A stretch of DNA of 64,000 bases from Sporosarcina sp. E16_8 (GCF_017347095.1 NZ_JADPRZ010000005.1:121574-185573), one strand, 5' to 3'. Counted from the first letter of the stretch, positions 17,962-27,336 are shown. Program-made: numbers and translations. The notes: generated by a model not told the origin, from the sequence alone.

Positions 17962-18204
17962 CTATTCCGTTTTCTCAATCACCGTTCTACCTCCAGAATA
18001 CAATCCGCTTGCAGATAAGCCCATCATCAAACCGACGAGTACACCAGCTTTAATATCTGCAGGATAAATGTAAATTATGCCCCCTACAACACCGAAGATG
18101 AGAGCCATGATAGGCAATAACCGCCTTGGCATGCCATACATCTTTAACAAAGACACAATTCCAATGATAAGTGGAATTAAGACGACATCATAGATTTCCA
18201 CCAT
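17962..18204 (-). CDS. Small holin-like membrane protein, 80 aa
   Basis: The protein has two to three hydrophobic helices (YDVVLIPLIIGIVSLL, LLPIMALIFGVVGGIIYIY, AGVLVGLMMGLSASGLYSGG) and a short charged tail. A near-ideal AGGAGGAGAA site precedes ATG. Its size and helix pattern resemble phage-type holins carried as orphan genes in Bacillales, but no phage genes are near. A holin role is only suggested. Confidence 0.6.
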   Translation of the reverse strand: MVEIYDVVLIPLIIGIVSLLKMYGMPRRLLPIMALIFGVVGGIIYIYPADIKAGVLVGLMMGLSASGLYSGGRTVIEKTE

Positions 18205-18506
18205 TTCTCCTCCTAGACTAATTAGTCGGCAGTTGAGTAACTGCTTAAAAGGTGAATCAATACTCTTTTCGTCTATTAAAAATTATAAGACGCCCTATGT
18301 ACTTGGTCGTCCTTGACCAGTCACTCTTTTTTTCCGACATCCCTTCTTCACTTTGTATTTAATCTTGTTTCACTCTATGAAAGCTACCGTGTGCGCATGT
18401 ATAGTAAACTATTTAATTTTAATAATATAACTAATTGTTTTTATCAGAATATCTATTTTATAGATTATGAATATTCCCTCCAACCAGAAATGTCGCAATA
18501 TCAACG
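18205..18506. other. Intergenic region, no gene seen
   Basis: This A+T-rich stretch lies between the divergent holin-like gene and dtpT. One short plus-strand frame (18313-18519) has no ribosome site and low-complexity codons, so it is not called. Confidence 0.5.
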
Positions 18507-18570
18507 TTATTGGAAATAGAAGCGTTTCCAATAATTATTTTTGACAATTGAAAACGATTGATTGTATTAT
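18507..18570 (+). promoter_or_regulatory. dtpT promoter with upstream inverted repeat
   Basis: TTGACA at 18541-18546 is followed after 18 bp by TATTAT at 18565-18570. Just upstream a perfect inverted repeat (TTATTGGAAA, 8-nt gap, TTTCCAATAA; 18507-18534) may bind a regulator. Confidence 0.6.
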
Positions 18571-18595
18571 AGTGAAATATGAAGGAGGCATCATC

Positions 18596-20086
18596 ATGTC
18601 ACAGTTAACTAAGAAACAGATCGTGGAGAGCGTCCCGCAAAAAGGATTCTTCGGGCACCCTAAAGGTTTGTTCACATTATTCTTCACAGAGTTCTGGGAA
18701 CGTTTCTCATACTATGGTATGAGAGCAATCCTTGTGTACTATATGTACTACGAAGTATCTAGTGGCGGGCTTGGATTAGATAAAACAATTGCTTTGTCCA
18801 TCGTCTCTATTTATGGTTCCCTGGTCTACATGTCAGGTATTATCGGCGGATGGCTAGCTGACCGAGTATTCGGTACATCAAAAGCAATTTTCTATGGCGG
18901 AATATTTATTATGCTAGGTCATATTGCGCTTGCTATTCCTGGTAACATTTCACTGTTCTTCGTTTCGATGATTCTCATCGTAATTGGGACAGGGTTACTA
19001 AAACCAAACGTCTCTAGTGTCGTTGGTGACATTTACCCTGAAAACGACAACCGTCGTGATGCAGGATTCAGCATCTTCTACATGGGGATTAACATGGGTG
19101 CTTTCATCTCACCACTTATCGTCGGAGGTTTAATGAAAACAAGTTTCCATTTAGGATTTGGTGTTGCTGCAGTTGGGATGTTTTTCGGATTATTAGTGTT
19201 CGTCTTGACGAAAAAGAAAAATCTAGGTCTTGCAGGTACGCAAGTTCAAAATCCACTGCAACCAACTGAGAAGAAAAAAGTATTCTCAATTTTCGCAATT
19301 GCCGCTGTAACAATTGCGATTCTAGTTGCGATTGCCATCCCTCGCGGCTGGTTGACTTTTGAATCATTCATTGTAATTGTCGGGATCCTTGGCTTCCTTA
19401 TTCCAACGGTTTATTTTGTTGTTATGTATAGAAGTCCAAAAACGAATGATGTGGAACGGTCACGAATTATTGCTTTCATTCCACTCTTCCTAGCGTCTGT
19501 TGTCTTTTGGGCAATTGCTGAGCAAGGTTCAACAATACTTGCAGTCTATGCAGATACACGAACAAATCTTAATATTTTCGGCTACCAAATTTCACCGGCC
19601 TTTTTCCAATCATTTAATCCATTGTTCATCATTACAATGGCTCCGGTTTTTGCATGGCTATGGGTGAAACTTGGTGATCGACAACCTAATATTCCGCAGA
19701 AGTTCTCGCTAGGTCTTCTGTTTGCCGGTTTATCATTCATCATTATTTTACTGCCCGGCTATTTCGGCGGTACAGATGCTCTTGTGAACCCACTCTGGCT
19801 CATCCTAAGCATCTTTGTCGTCGTCTTAGGGGAACTGTGCTTATCTCCGGTAGGTTTGTCGGCAACGACAAAACTTGCGCCTGCAGCGTTCTCTGCGCAG
19901 ACGATGAGTCTATGGTTCCTGTCGAACGCGGCTGCACAAGCGCTTAACGCGCAGATCGTCAAATTATATAAACCTGAAACTGAAATGATGTATTTCGGAA
20001 TCATCGGTGGAACAGCGATTCTATTAAGTGTCCTCTTATTCGCAGTGTCGCCGATTATCCAACGATTTATGAAAGGCGTACGCTAA
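18596..20086 (+). CDS. dtpT: Di-/tripeptide:proton symporter, POT family
   Basis: This proton-coupled oligopeptide transporter (PTR2/POT) has 14 predicted helices and 496 residues. The proton-coupling signature FWERFSYYGMRAI is near residue 35. Other family motifs are GGWLADRVFG and the PTR2 signature IFYMGINMGAFISPL in helix 5. ATG 18596, with GAAGGAGGCATC, is the true start; an earlier ATG at 18548 lies in the promoter. It is monocistronic with its own promoter and terminator. Confidence 0.92.
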   Translation: MSQLTKKQIVESVPQKGFFGHPKGLFTLFFTEFWERFSYYGMRAILVYYMYYEVSSGGLGLDKTIALSIVSIYGSLVYMSGIIGGWLADRVFGTSKAIFYGGIFIMLGHIALAIPGNISLFFVSMILIVIGTGLLKPNVSSVVGDIYPENDNRRDAGFSIFYMGINMGAFISPLIVGGLMKTSFHLGFGVAAVGMFFGLLVFVLTKKKNLGLAGTQVQNPLQPTEKKKVFSIFAIAAVTIAILVAIAIPRGWLTFESFIVIVGILGFLIPTVYFVVMYRSPKTNDVERSRIIAFIPLFLASVVFWAIAEQGSTILAVYADTRTNLNIFGYQISPAFFQSFNPLFIITMAPVFAWLWVKLGDRQPNIPQKFSLGLLFAGLSFIIILLPGYFGGTDALVNPLWLILSIFVVVLGELCLSPVGLSATTKLAPAAFSAQTMSLWFLSNAAAQALNAQIVKLYKPETEMMYFGIIGGTAILLSVLLFAVSPIIQRFMKGVR

Positions 20087-20104
20087 ACACGCTTGAAATA
20101 AAAC

Positions 20105-20138
20105 AAGCAGTCCCGTGAGTATACGGGGCTGTTTTTTT
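20105..20138 (+). terminator. Terminator after dtpT
   Basis: CAGTCCCGT pairs with ACGGGGCTG (one wobble) and is followed by seven T residues, about 20 bp past the stop. Confidence 0.85.
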
Positions 20139-20281
20139 CATCATCAGTTTTCAATCTAGAAAACAACAACATGCGTTCAACTAAACAATGGCTATTTAGC
20201 AGTAAGTTCCCTGTTCAATAGTATGAACATATAGTATCTAATAGAATGAAAATATTCGTTAGTTAATATGGTCGAGGGGCG

Positions 20282-20611
20282 ATGATTTTGAGTAGAAACG
20301 ACTCATTATTCAATGGCGGATCAAAAAAAAATGATAGTTCAACGGATACAGGTGCTAAAATTGCATTATGGGGTTCAGCAATCTCTACATTTGGGGATGC
20401 CCTCCAAACCCTTGGTGGCGCTATTTCAATCGAAGAAAGTAGGATTTCTGACATTCAGCAGCAACAAGAACTTGATAAATTACAGAGTCAAATTGACGAC
20501 TTAAAAAAAGAACAAGTACAAAATAACTCGCAGAATACTGATGTAGAGACACTCAATAAGTTATTAGAAAGAATTGTTAAACGGTTAGAAAAGGACGACG
20601 ATGCAAAATAA
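20282..20611 (+). CDS. Hypothetical coiled-coil protein, 109 aa
   Basis: No known family was recognised. The N-terminus is polar and low in complexity (Asn/Asp/Ser rich). A short hydrophobic or amphipathic segment follows (KIALWGSAISTFGDALQTLG), and then from residue about 58 a coiled coil (QQQELDKLQSQIDDLKKE, and LNKLLERIVKRLEKDD). GAGGGGCG lies upstream of ATG. It is isolated, with a terminator about 140 bp downstream. A membrane-associated or oligomerising role is possible. Confidence 0.6.
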   Translation: MILSRNDSLFNGGSKKNDSSTDTGAKIALWGSAISTFGDALQTLGGAISIEESRISDIQQQQELDKLQSQIDDLKKEQVQNNSQNTDVETLNKLLERIVKRLEKDDDAK

Positions 20612-20999
20612 AAAAAATGAGCGAAATTGTATGCCCATGATTTGCGCTATTCTAATTGCTAATGACAAAAAAAGAGAAGCTAATTACGCAATTCACGAAG
20701 TTTTTAAGAGAGGAGATTTAAATTCAATTAAATTTAGCGAGAAACCAAACCGCTTAGATAACCTAAGCGGTTTTTTGTGTATTTACCTTCTGAAATTATG
20801 TGATTTCAACTGTTTTTAACTTGTTTCTTCAGAAAAGAGAATCCGTCATCTCAAACCGGTCACACAATTTGATTTCAGAGCAGTAGAAACTACTAATTCT
20901 GCTGATTGTATTTATATAATTAACTGTTTTTCTATTTCTATTTCAATGATAAGATAAACTTGACCCTATTTTTAGATTAGAATAAAAAGGAGGTTAATT
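20612..20999 (+). other. Intergenic region with terminator, no gene called
   Basis: An overlapping 72-codon frame at 20601-20819 reads through a terminator hairpin and is rejected. The rest holds the presumed promoter of the DUF1646 gene; no clear hexamer pair was found. Confidence 0.5.
20750..20778 (+). terminator. Terminator
   Basis: AAACCGCTTAG pairs with CTAAGCGGTTT around a 5-nt loop and is followed by a T-run. It ends the coiled-coil gene transcript. Confidence 0.85.
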
Positions 21000-22016
21000 A
21001 TGTTACTCGGCTTATCAATCATCTTAATACTAGTATTAGTATTGCCGTTCACAGTAAAATTAGTTGAACGGAACTTGGAAGTGTTTTTATTCATTATGGG
21101 GATTTCTGCGGTACTTGTCAGTCAAGTGCTTGACTCGGCTTTGATCGTTAAAGCGATCAAGGATCCGTTACATATAACCCTAGCCGTTATTTTCGCCGGG
21201 TTATTATTCCGTTGGCTTCAAAAACCATTTGAAAAAAGTATACGTGGCATGAGCAAAGCAATTCCATTCCGCTTATTCTTAGCACTTATCGTAATCGTTT
21301 TAGGAATCCTTTCAAGTATCATTACAGCAATTATTGCCGCTATTGTACTGGTCGCAATTGTAGGCGTTTTGCGCCTAGACCGTAAATCGGAAATCCGACT
21401 TGTCATCATCGCATGTTATTCAATTGGTCTTGGTGCTGTACTTACACCAATTGGGGAACCCCTGTCAACAATTGCAACAAGTAAATTGGATGCTGACTTT
21501 TTTTATTTGTTACGTTTAATCGGCCCTGATATCATTCCAGGCGTCATTTCTTTTGGAATATTAGCCGCAATTATTATCAAACCATCAAATAAGTTGAACA
21601 ACTTGAAAGTTAATCGAGGAACTGAATCGTATATGGATATCATTATTCGTGGGATAAAAGTGTATTTGTTCGTAATGGCTCTAACGCTGCTTGGTGCAGG
21701 CTTCGAACCATTTATCGAGAGATACCTCTTGGATTTAAACCCACTCATATTATATTGGATTAACATGATTTCAGCAGTGCTCGATAATGCTACATTAGCT
21801 GCGGCAGAAATCAGCCCCGTTATGAATGATTCAACAATTAAAGCTCTTTTACTTGGACTGTTAATTAGTGGTGGCATGTTAATACCGGGAAATATCCCAA
21901 ATATCATCGCTGCTGGAAAACTTCATATTAATAGCAGTGAATGGGCTCGTTTTGGCCTTCCTATTGGCTTGATTGCAATGGTTATTTACTTCGTAGTAAT
22001 CGTGACTGTCGGGTGA
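21000..22016 (+). CDS. DUF1646 family putative cation transporter
   Basis: This 338-residue integral membrane protein has about ten helices. It carries family features of DUF1646 (COG4756, predicted cation transporter). A conserved GAVLTPIGEPLSTIA segment near residue 145 and the C-terminal DNATLAAAEISP and GGMLIPGNIPNIIAA regions are inverted-topology signatures also seen in the ion transporter superfamily. AAAAGGAGG precedes ATG. It is monocistronic. The ion is unknown; sodium/proton exchange is a reasonable guess. Confidence 0.78.
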   Translation: MLLGLSIILILVLVLPFTVKLVERNLEVFLFIMGISAVLVSQVLDSALIVKAIKDPLHITLAVIFAGLLFRWLQKPFEKSIRGMSKAIPFRLFLALIVIVLGILSSIITAIIAAIVLVAIVGVLRLDRKSEIRLVIIACYSIGLGAVLTPIGEPLSTIATSKLDADFFYLLRLIGPDIIPGVISFGILAAIIIKPSNKLNNLKVNRGTESYMDIIIRGIKVYLFVMALTLLGAGFEPFIERYLLDLNPLILYWINMISAVLDNATLAAAEISPVMNDSTIKALLLGLLISGGMLIPGNIPNIIAAGKLHINSSEWARFGLPIGLIAMVIYFVVIVTVG

Positions 22017-22018
22017 AT

Positions 22019-22246
22019 GAACAAAAGCGCAAGCGCATGTTATAAATGACGCTGCCTAAATGCGCCACTGTATGACACCTACATCCTGTAGGCCCGTCAC
22101 AGGCATATAGACGGGCTGGCTGTGCGACGTTCTAAGCCTATGGAGGCCCGACTTATGACCCAAGCCTCTATGCGCTGGAGTCTTGACGTGAAATCTCTAT
22201 GTTTTAGATTATCCACAGTGCGTGAATTTATAGTTTCTTAAGCTAT
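22019..22246 (-). repeat. Dispersed repeat R3, long copy
   Basis: On the minus strand it begins TATAGCTTAAGAAACTATAAA, continues CACGCACTGTGGATAATC, ACATAGAGATTTCACGTC and AGACTCCAGCGC, and ends TGCGCTTGCGCTTTTGTTC. It matches 5956-6042 and 38312-38516 at both ends, while the centres differ. It fills the gap between two convergent genes. Confidence 0.7.
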
Positions 22247-22297
22247 AAAAAAAAGGATGTAACATGAGTGATTCCCCATGTTACATCCTTTTTAATA
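22247..22297. terminator. Bidirectional terminator
   Basis: AAAAAGGATGTAACATG pairs perfectly with CATGTTACATCCTTTTT around a 10-nt loop, with A/T runs on both sides, between convergent genes. Confidence 0.88.
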
Positions 22298-22302
22298 GAC
22301 AC

Positions 22303-23271
22303 TTATTTCTTCTTGGTAACTCTTCCAAGAGCGAAGGCTCCGACAGCCAATCCAAGAATTGTATTTGTTTTCTTATTGAATACTTGTTTAACAACAAGAT
22401 TCAAGTTTTGTGGTCTTTCAGCAAGGCGACGCATGAAATAGCCATACCAGTCATTTCCAAAAGGAACGTATGTACAGAAATTATAGCCTTCGCTAGCTAA
22501 TTGCAATTGCATGTCCTTTCTGAAACCGTATAGCATTTGGAACTCGAATTTATCATTCGAAATGTCATTGTCTTTCACAAATTGTTTCACATGGTTAATG
22601 ACATGATGATCATGTGTTGCGATTGATGTGAATTTACCATTTAATAAATGCCATTCAATCAATTGAATATAGTTTTCATCGATTTCTTTTTTGTCTTGAT
22701 ACGCATATTGCTCAGTCTCTTTATACGCACCTTTTACAATACGTAAACGGAAATTTTTATATTTTTGAATATCTTCTACCGCACGGAAGAAATAGGCTTG
22801 AATGACCGTTCCGATATTGTCATAGTCCTTCGATAATTCATCAAGGAGATCAAATGATGGCTGCAAACGAGCATAATCTTCCATATCAAAGTTGATAAAG
22901 ATTTCGTAACTTTTCGCTTTAGCAACGATTTCTTTTAGGTTTTCCAAACAGAAATCTATATCTATATCTAAACCTAATTGAGATGGTTTTAATGAAATGT
23001 GAGCATCCACCCCATGTTCATGAATAGCTTCGATTACTTCAAGGATTTGTTTTTTTGCAGCAAGCGCTTCCTCTTTTTCAAAGACAAATTCCCCGAGATT
23101 ATCTACCGTACAAGAAATCCCATGAGCATTAAGTTCTTTAATACTTTGAATTGTTTCAGCTACATTAGTTCCTGCTACAACGTTTTGTGCCCCCATTTTC
23201 AACCCGTATTTTTTTGCTGCGCTATTCAAAAGTTGGTTTTGGGACAATCCGATAAAGAAGTCTTTTAACAT
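22303..23271 (-). CDS. fadM: Proline dehydrogenase
   Basis: This FAD enzyme oxidises L-proline to pyrroline-5-carboxylate, the first step of proline use. Its 322 residues match stand-alone Bacillus FadM/PutB rather than the fused PutA. Family positions include DAHISLKPSQLGLDI, RLRIVKGAYKETEQYAY, SIATHDHHVI and the C-terminal proline-site motif YFMRRLAERPQN. The matching P5C dehydrogenase is not next to it, which is less usual. A terminator closes the gene; an amino-acid ABC transporter lies just upstream in the same direction but has its own promoter. Confidence 0.9.
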   Translation of the reverse strand: MLKDFFIGLSQNQLLNSAAKKYGLKMGAQNVVAGTNVAETIQSIKELNAHGISCTVDNLGEFVFEKEEALAAKKQILEVIEAIHEHGVDAHISLKPSQLGLDIDIDFCLENLKEIVAKAKSYEIFINFDMEDYARLQPSFDLLDELSKDYDNIGTVIQAYFFRAVEDIQKYKNFRLRIVKGAYKETEQYAYQDKKEIDENYIQLIEWHLLNGKFTSIATHDHHVINHVKQFVKDNDISNDKFEFQMLYGFRKDMQLQLASEGYNFCTYVPFGNDWYGYFMRRLAERPQNLNLVVKQVFNKKTNTILGLAVGAFALGRVTKKK

Positions 23272-23358
23272 GTTATATGCTCCTCAATATTGTTTTTTAT
23301 TTATTAATTATATCACATGGCTGTGCTTTTGCAGAAATGATAATTGGTTTAAGAATTT

Positions 23359-24033
23359 TTAGTTGTACGAAGAGCGTTTTTCTAAATAACTTTGCCAAAC
23401 TTCGACTAGCAAGCAAATGCCCCAATAGATTAGACCTACCAAAATATAAACCGTCATATAGTCGAACTCCCTACCCCCAACGATTTTTGCACGTTGAAAC
23501 AAATCGGGTACGGTAATCATCGCCGCCAATGAAGAAGCCTTGATCAGATCTAGCAGAACATTCGACAATGGCGGAACAGCAATTCGGATTGCTTGAGGTA
23601 CTATTACAAAAAACAATGACTGCCAATAGGACATCCCTAATGCAGTCGCAGCTTCCCATTGTCCCTTATCAATCGAGTTAAGCGACGACCGAATGATCTC
23701 TGCCATATAAGCCGAAGAGTGAAGGCTGAAGCCTATTAAAGCAGCTGTGACGGCTGAGAATTGAATTCCAATGTTAGGTAAGCCGAAATAAAGTAAAAAT
23801 AGGAATACAAGCATCGGCGTACCCCGCATATAAGATATGAAGATACGCGTCGGCCACCTGATCAGTACTAATTTAGACGTTCTACCTAGTGCCAGGAAGA
23901 AGCCCATTATCAGCCCAAACACCATACCTCCAAAAGAAATAAGTATGGTGTAACCAACCCCCTGCAAAATATACGGAAACGACTCAAAGGCGAGCTGTAA
24001 ATCGAAAATATGTTGCCATTCAATTCCACTCAC
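23359..24033 (-). CDS. Amino-acid ABC transporter permease
   Basis: This is a HisM/GlnP-type permease of 224 residues. It has five helices and the binding-protein-dependent transport motif EAATALGMSYWQSLFFVIVP, plus RGTPMLVFLFLLYFGLP early on. The start is GTG with AAGGCGG upstream. It follows the binding-protein gene by 20 bp. No ATPase gene is adjacent, so the transporter must borrow an ATPase encoded elsewhere or has lost it. Confidence 0.88.
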   Translation of the reverse strand: MSGIEWQHIFDLQLAFESFPYILQGVGYTILISFGGMVFGLIMGFFLALGRTSKLVLIRWPTRIFISYMRGTPMLVFLFLLYFGLPNIGIQFSAVTAALIGFSLHSSAYMAEIIRSSLNSIDKGQWEAATALGMSYWQSLFFVIVPQAIRIAVPPLSNVLLDLIKASSLAAMITVPDLFQRAKIVGGREFDYMTVYILVGLIYWGICLLVEVWQSYLEKRSSYN

Positions 24034-24053
24034 ATTACAAGCCGCCTTTTCGT

Positions 24054-24914
24054 TTAGTCAAAATCATAGTCTTGTTCAACTGATACATCTTCCCCACCAA
24101 AGAACTTCTTCGATAATTCGGAAATCGTTCCATCCGAATGCATGTCGGCAAGTACAGTGTTCACTTGCTTAAGTAGTTCGTCATTGTCCTTTTTCATGAT
24201 GATTGCTTGGACATTCGGATGATACTTGATATCCGGATGTATCATGATTTCGAACTCTGGAAATGCTGCAAGCGCTAATTTTTGTAAGTAGTAATCATTC
24301 AAGATGACGTCCGTGCGACCTATTGAAACATCACGCAAATACACATCATTTGTGACGTTATCATAAATCACCTCTTCAGCACCATGGTCACGGCCAACTT
24401 GCATATAAACGGAAGTTGCTGCCCCAGCAGCTTTTTTCCCTTTTAAATCTTCAAGAGATTCAATACCTGAATGATCCGATTTTCGGACGATAGCCGTCCC
24501 GAATGAATATTTATAAGGCTCAGAAAAAGCGAACTTCTCTTCCCGTTCCGGTGTAATTTCAATATCATTCACAGCTAGATCAGCTTGCCCACTATTCAAA
24601 GAAGTAAGCATTCCGTCTAGACCCATTTCAACGTATTTGATCTCGAGGTTCAGACGCTTTCCTAGCTCATTTATTATTTCAACTTCATACCCCGTCAGTT
24701 CTTTACTTTCGCTGTCATGGAATGATGCTGGATAAAGAGTTCCAGACGTCGCGACAACAATTTCACCTTTTCCTTGTATGTTCTCCCAAGTGGAAGTTTT
24801 AGAACCACTCTCTTTTTTTGTGTCGCTACTAGCACCACAAGCAGCTAATACGACCATCATTGAAAGTAGTAATAAAGACAGGATGATTTTACTAAGATGT
24901 TTTTCTTTTGTCAT
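24054..24914 (-). CDS. Amino-acid ABC transporter substrate-binding lipoprotein
   Basis: This is an extracellular solute-binding protein of family 3 (polar amino acids, possibly cystine). A lipoprotein signal ends at the lipobox VLAAC (Cys about 26). Conserved ligand-site regions include LTGYEVEIINELGKRLN, LDGMLTSLNSGQADLAVNDI, TPEREEKFAFSEPY and AGAATSVYMQVG. It is the first gene of a two-gene unit with the permease. A promoter (TTACAA, 17 bp, TATAAT) lies upstream with a possible CodY box at the start site. Confidence 0.88.
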   Translation of the reverse strand: MTKEKHLSKIILSLLLLSMMVVLAACGASSDTKKESGSKTSTWENIQGKGEIVVATSGTLYPASFHDSESKELTGYEVEIINELGKRLNLEIKYVEMGLDGMLTSLNSGQADLAVNDIEITPEREEKFAFSEPYKYSFGTAIVRKSDHSGIESLEDLKGKKAAGAATSVYMQVGRDHGAEEVIYDNVTNDVYLRDVSIGRTDVILNDYYLQKLALAAFPEFEIMIHPDIKYHPNVQAIIMKKDNDELLKQVNTVLADMHSDGTISELSKKFFGGEDVSVEQDYDFD

Positions 24915-24952
24915 TGAGATTCTCCTTTTGAAAATAGTATATTACAAATAAT

Positions 24953-24994
24953 TGTCCTCTGAAAATTATAATACATTCTATGTTAAGTTGTAAC
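24953..24994 (-). promoter_or_regulatory. Promoter of the amino-acid ABC unit with CodY-like box
   Basis: The -35 TTACAA and -10 TATAAT (24965-24970) are 17 bp apart. Minus-strand AATTTTCAGAGGACA (24953-24967) matches 11 of 15 positions of the CodY consensus AATTTTCWGAAAATT. Confidence 0.4.
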
Positions 24995-25275
24995 CCTTAT
25001 GGTTCTAAATCAAAAAAACAGATAGTTTATAATTCGCAGTTTGTTGCACTAAAGATCTTGCCAGTGGTCTACTGTTCGATAAAAAAATAGCTTCATACAC
25101 AAAGGTATAGTTGCAACTATTATGGATTAAATTCTTTATCCGAACGGGCATCTTGTACTAACATCTGCTTTTATCATTAGCACATGGCTGTTTTTAGGGA
25201 TGAGGAAAGCGATAGCCACGTTCGAACTACAAATCACAGTATAACATCAAAAGCATTTTTAATTTAAATATGTAA
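24995..25275. other. Intergenic region, nothing recognised
   Basis: No frame with a ribosome site, no hairpin and no known element was seen here. The segment near 25200 (GAGGAAAGCGATAGCCACG) weakly resembles 40390-40420. Confidence 0.4.
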
Positions 25276-25314
25276 AAACCCGCAAAAGTAAATAACTTTT
25301 GCGGGTTTTTTGGG
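25276..25314 (+). terminator. Hairpin with T-run between the chemotaxis receptor and binding-protein genes
   Basis: AAACCCGCAAAAGT pairs with ACTTTTGCGGGTTT and is followed by further T residues. It lies about 130 bp past the chemotaxis-receptor stop. The pattern supports termination on either strand. Confidence 0.7.
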
Positions 25315-25320
25315 GGAATT

Positions 25321-25443
25321 ACTATTTTATCGGCTTAAGATAGCCTCCGATAGAAGCTATTCGGCGTCCAGGCTCAAGTGCCAGTTCAAAGGCTTTCGTC
25401 TTAAGTCGTTCAACTTAAAACAGGCACTTTCGCTTTCTTCAAA
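25321..25443. repeat. R3-like degenerate repeat with fold-back
   Basis: The segment contains GCGTCCAGGCTCAAGTGCC and ends GGCACTTTCGCTTTCTTC, like the ends of R3 copies (AGACTCCAGCGC to GCGCTTTTCTTATT). AAGTGCCAGTT can pair with the AACAGGCACTT side. The family assignment is tentative. Confidence 0.4.
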
Positions 25444-25446
25444 AGA

Positions 25447-27150
25447 TTATTCTAATCTGAACTGCCCGACTAGTTTTTCGAGATCTTGTGCCATATGACT
25501 CATTTCAGTGGAACGTGTTGCAACTTCTTCAATCGAAGCTGATGTCTGTTCTGTTGCAGCCGAGATATTGTTAGACATATCTTCAATTGAATGAATTGAC
25601 TGCGTCAAGTCATTGATGAGTTCTACTACTCGATTGGAACTTTCTGCTTCAGCTGTGGTTAAGTCTGAAATTAAATTGATTTCCTTAACAGTTTCTGAGA
25701 CAGCGCTTGAAATATTACTTAAGGAAGTGGCAGTCAAACGAACCGTTTCCGTTCCAGATTCAATAAGTTTTGTACTCTCTGATGTAGAAGTAACAACACG
25801 GCCGATACTTTGAGTAATATCTTGCACTAACTTTTCTACTTCGAGAACTTCTTTATTAGATTGTTCCGCGAGTTTCCTCACTTCCTCTGCAACGACCGCA
25901 AATCCTTTACCATGCTCACCCGCACGTGCAGCTTCAATTGATGCATTTAGCGCAAGAAGATTCGTTTGTGCAGCAATGCCTGCAATTGAACTAGTAATAT
26001 TTTGTATTTTAGTTGTAGATTCTATCAAATTTTGAATTGTACCGCCAGCTTCATTTGATGAGACTCTAATTTTCTCCATATCTTTACTAATGTCATTTAC
26101 GCTAAGCTGACCTTCTTCTGCGATTTTCATTGTCCGCTCGGAGTTCCCTACACTTAGTTCCGCTTTCTGTTTTGAATCCTGTAGATCATTTGCCAGAGAA
26201 GACAAGATTTTTGATGCATGTTCTGCATTGATAGTACCATCTGAGATAGAGGCTGCCGTTTCACTCATATTGTGTGCGACTTGTTGAATCGCCATCTGCA
26301 TTTCATTTAATGAAGCAGCTGTATCAAGCGAGTTTTGTGTTAATTGAACAGATGTTGTTTTGACAGTACCTATTGTATTGCGCAAGTTTGCTGTCATCAT
26401 GTTCAACGTACGCCCTAGATCCCCGACTTCATCTTTACTTGTTACAACTATATCTTCAATGCCAAGATTACCATCCGCAATTTCTTTCGCATGCGCGATT
26501 AAAGCGGAAATCGACTTAGTTTTACGTCTGATTAGCATTATCGTAATGATCGACGCGATGATCATTGGAATCAGGCTGATTAATATACCATTCCGAACGA
26601 CATCCCATGTTCTACCCGCCACAATCGATCCGTCAAAATCGATAACGCTGATTGCTATGATTTCTCCATTTGAATCGTGATTTTCGAATATTGGTGCATA
26701 GCCAGATAGACGTTTCAAACCTGCAAATTCATAGAGCTCTGTATAAGTCGAATGCTTCATATCCAAGAGCATTGCAAGCGCTTCTTCATCGACTGGAACT
26801 GAATCTCCTGGTTCAAATCCTTTAGCACTTAAATGGTCATCAAGTGCCAGAATTGTCCCATCTAAATCCATTATATATTGAGTCTCGAAAATAGCTTTAT
26901 GATTAAGTGTCCAGTTAAGCTGTTGCCCAACCTCATCCATTGTTTCACGGTCACCTTCAAGCATTTTCTCCACATCTTCCGGGCGGATCAAACCCGTTGT
27001 AATACTCGCGCATCCATATGCTTCAACACCTGCGGCATCATATAATTTATCATAAGCTGTTTTATATGTCGCGATGGACGTTATCGCTAACATTGCAACC
27101 ATGATACCGATAATGATAGTTCCCAATTGTACAGTTAGTGTATTTCTCAT
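25447..27150 (-). CDS. Methyl-accepting chemotaxis protein
   Basis: This chemoreceptor has an N-terminal membrane helix (about 8-28) and an extracellular sensing region of about 150 residues (sCache-like). A second helix near 195-215 and a HAMP domain ([30 protein letters not shown]) follow. The cytoplasmic signalling tip is [39 protein letters not shown]. The ATG at 27150 lies nine bases after GGTAGGGGG; the upstream ATG would overlap that site. It is monocistronic. The ligand is unknown; small organic acids or amines are typical. Confidence 0.9.
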   Translation of the reverse strand: MRNTLTVQLGTIIIGIMVAMLAITSIATYKTAYDKLYDAAGVEAYGCASITTGLIRPEDVEKMLEGDRETMDEVGQQLNWTLNHKAIFETQYIMDLDGTILALDDHLSAKGFEPGDSVPVDEEALAMLLDMKHSTYTELYEFAGLKRLSGYAPIFENHDSNGEIIAISVIDFDGSIVAGRTWDVVRNGILISLIPMIIASIITIMLIRRKTKSISALIAHAKEIADGNLGIEDIVVTSKDEVGDLGRTLNMMTANLRNTIGTVKTTSVQLTQNSLDTAASLNEMQMAIQQVAHNMSETAASISDGTINAEHASKILSSLANDLQDSKQKAELSVGNSERTMKIAEEGQLSVNDISKDMEKIRVSSNEAGGTIQNLIESTTKIQNITSSIAGIAAQTNLLALNASIEAARAGEHGKGFAVVAEEVRKLAEQSNKEVLEVEKLVQDITQSIGRVVTSTSESTKLIESGTETVRLTATSLSNISSAVSETVKEINLISDLTTAEAESSNRVVELINDLTQSIHSIEDMSNNISAATEQTSASIEEVATRSTEMSHMAQDLEKLVGQFRLE

Positions 27151-27285
27151 AATTTTTCCCCCTACCATTCTACTAGTCTATATTACTCTATTAACTAACA
27201 AAAACATAGTCCAAAAGTCAATAGAACAGAAAGTACAATTGCTAGAATATATTTTTGATATTCATCTTTAAAACATGACGCAAAC

Positions 27286-27336
27286 CAAAAAAACTAACCG
27301 GAATCAATGTCACTAGCAATTCCGGTTAGTTTTTTA
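27286..27336. terminator. Hairpin terminator upstream of the receptor gene
   Basis: AAAAAACTAACCGGAAT pairs perfectly with ATTCCGGTTAGTTTTTT around a 14-nt loop. On the minus strand it ends the region downstream of the acetyltransferase gene, after repeat R1. Confidence 0.85.

Noticed and set aside
17815..18018. 67-codon frame after cdaR
   Set aside because: It lies in repeat R2 and a terminator and overlaps the real small gene on the other strand.
17962..18204. Prophage signal from the holin-like gene
   Set aside because: No endolysin, capsid, integrase or other phage gene is near; a lone holin-like gene does not mark a prophage.
18313..18519. 68-codon frame upstream of dtpT
   Set aside because: No ribosome site, aromatic-rich A+T noise, and it overlaps the operator/promoter region.
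20601..20819. 72-codon plus-strand frame overlapping the coiled-coil gene
   Set aside because: It has no ribosome site, starts inside the previous gene and translates straight through a terminator hairpin.
24995..25275. Possible fifth repeat family linking 25200 and 40390
   Set aside because: The similarity is limited to about 15 interrupted bases and could be chance in A+T-rich DNA.
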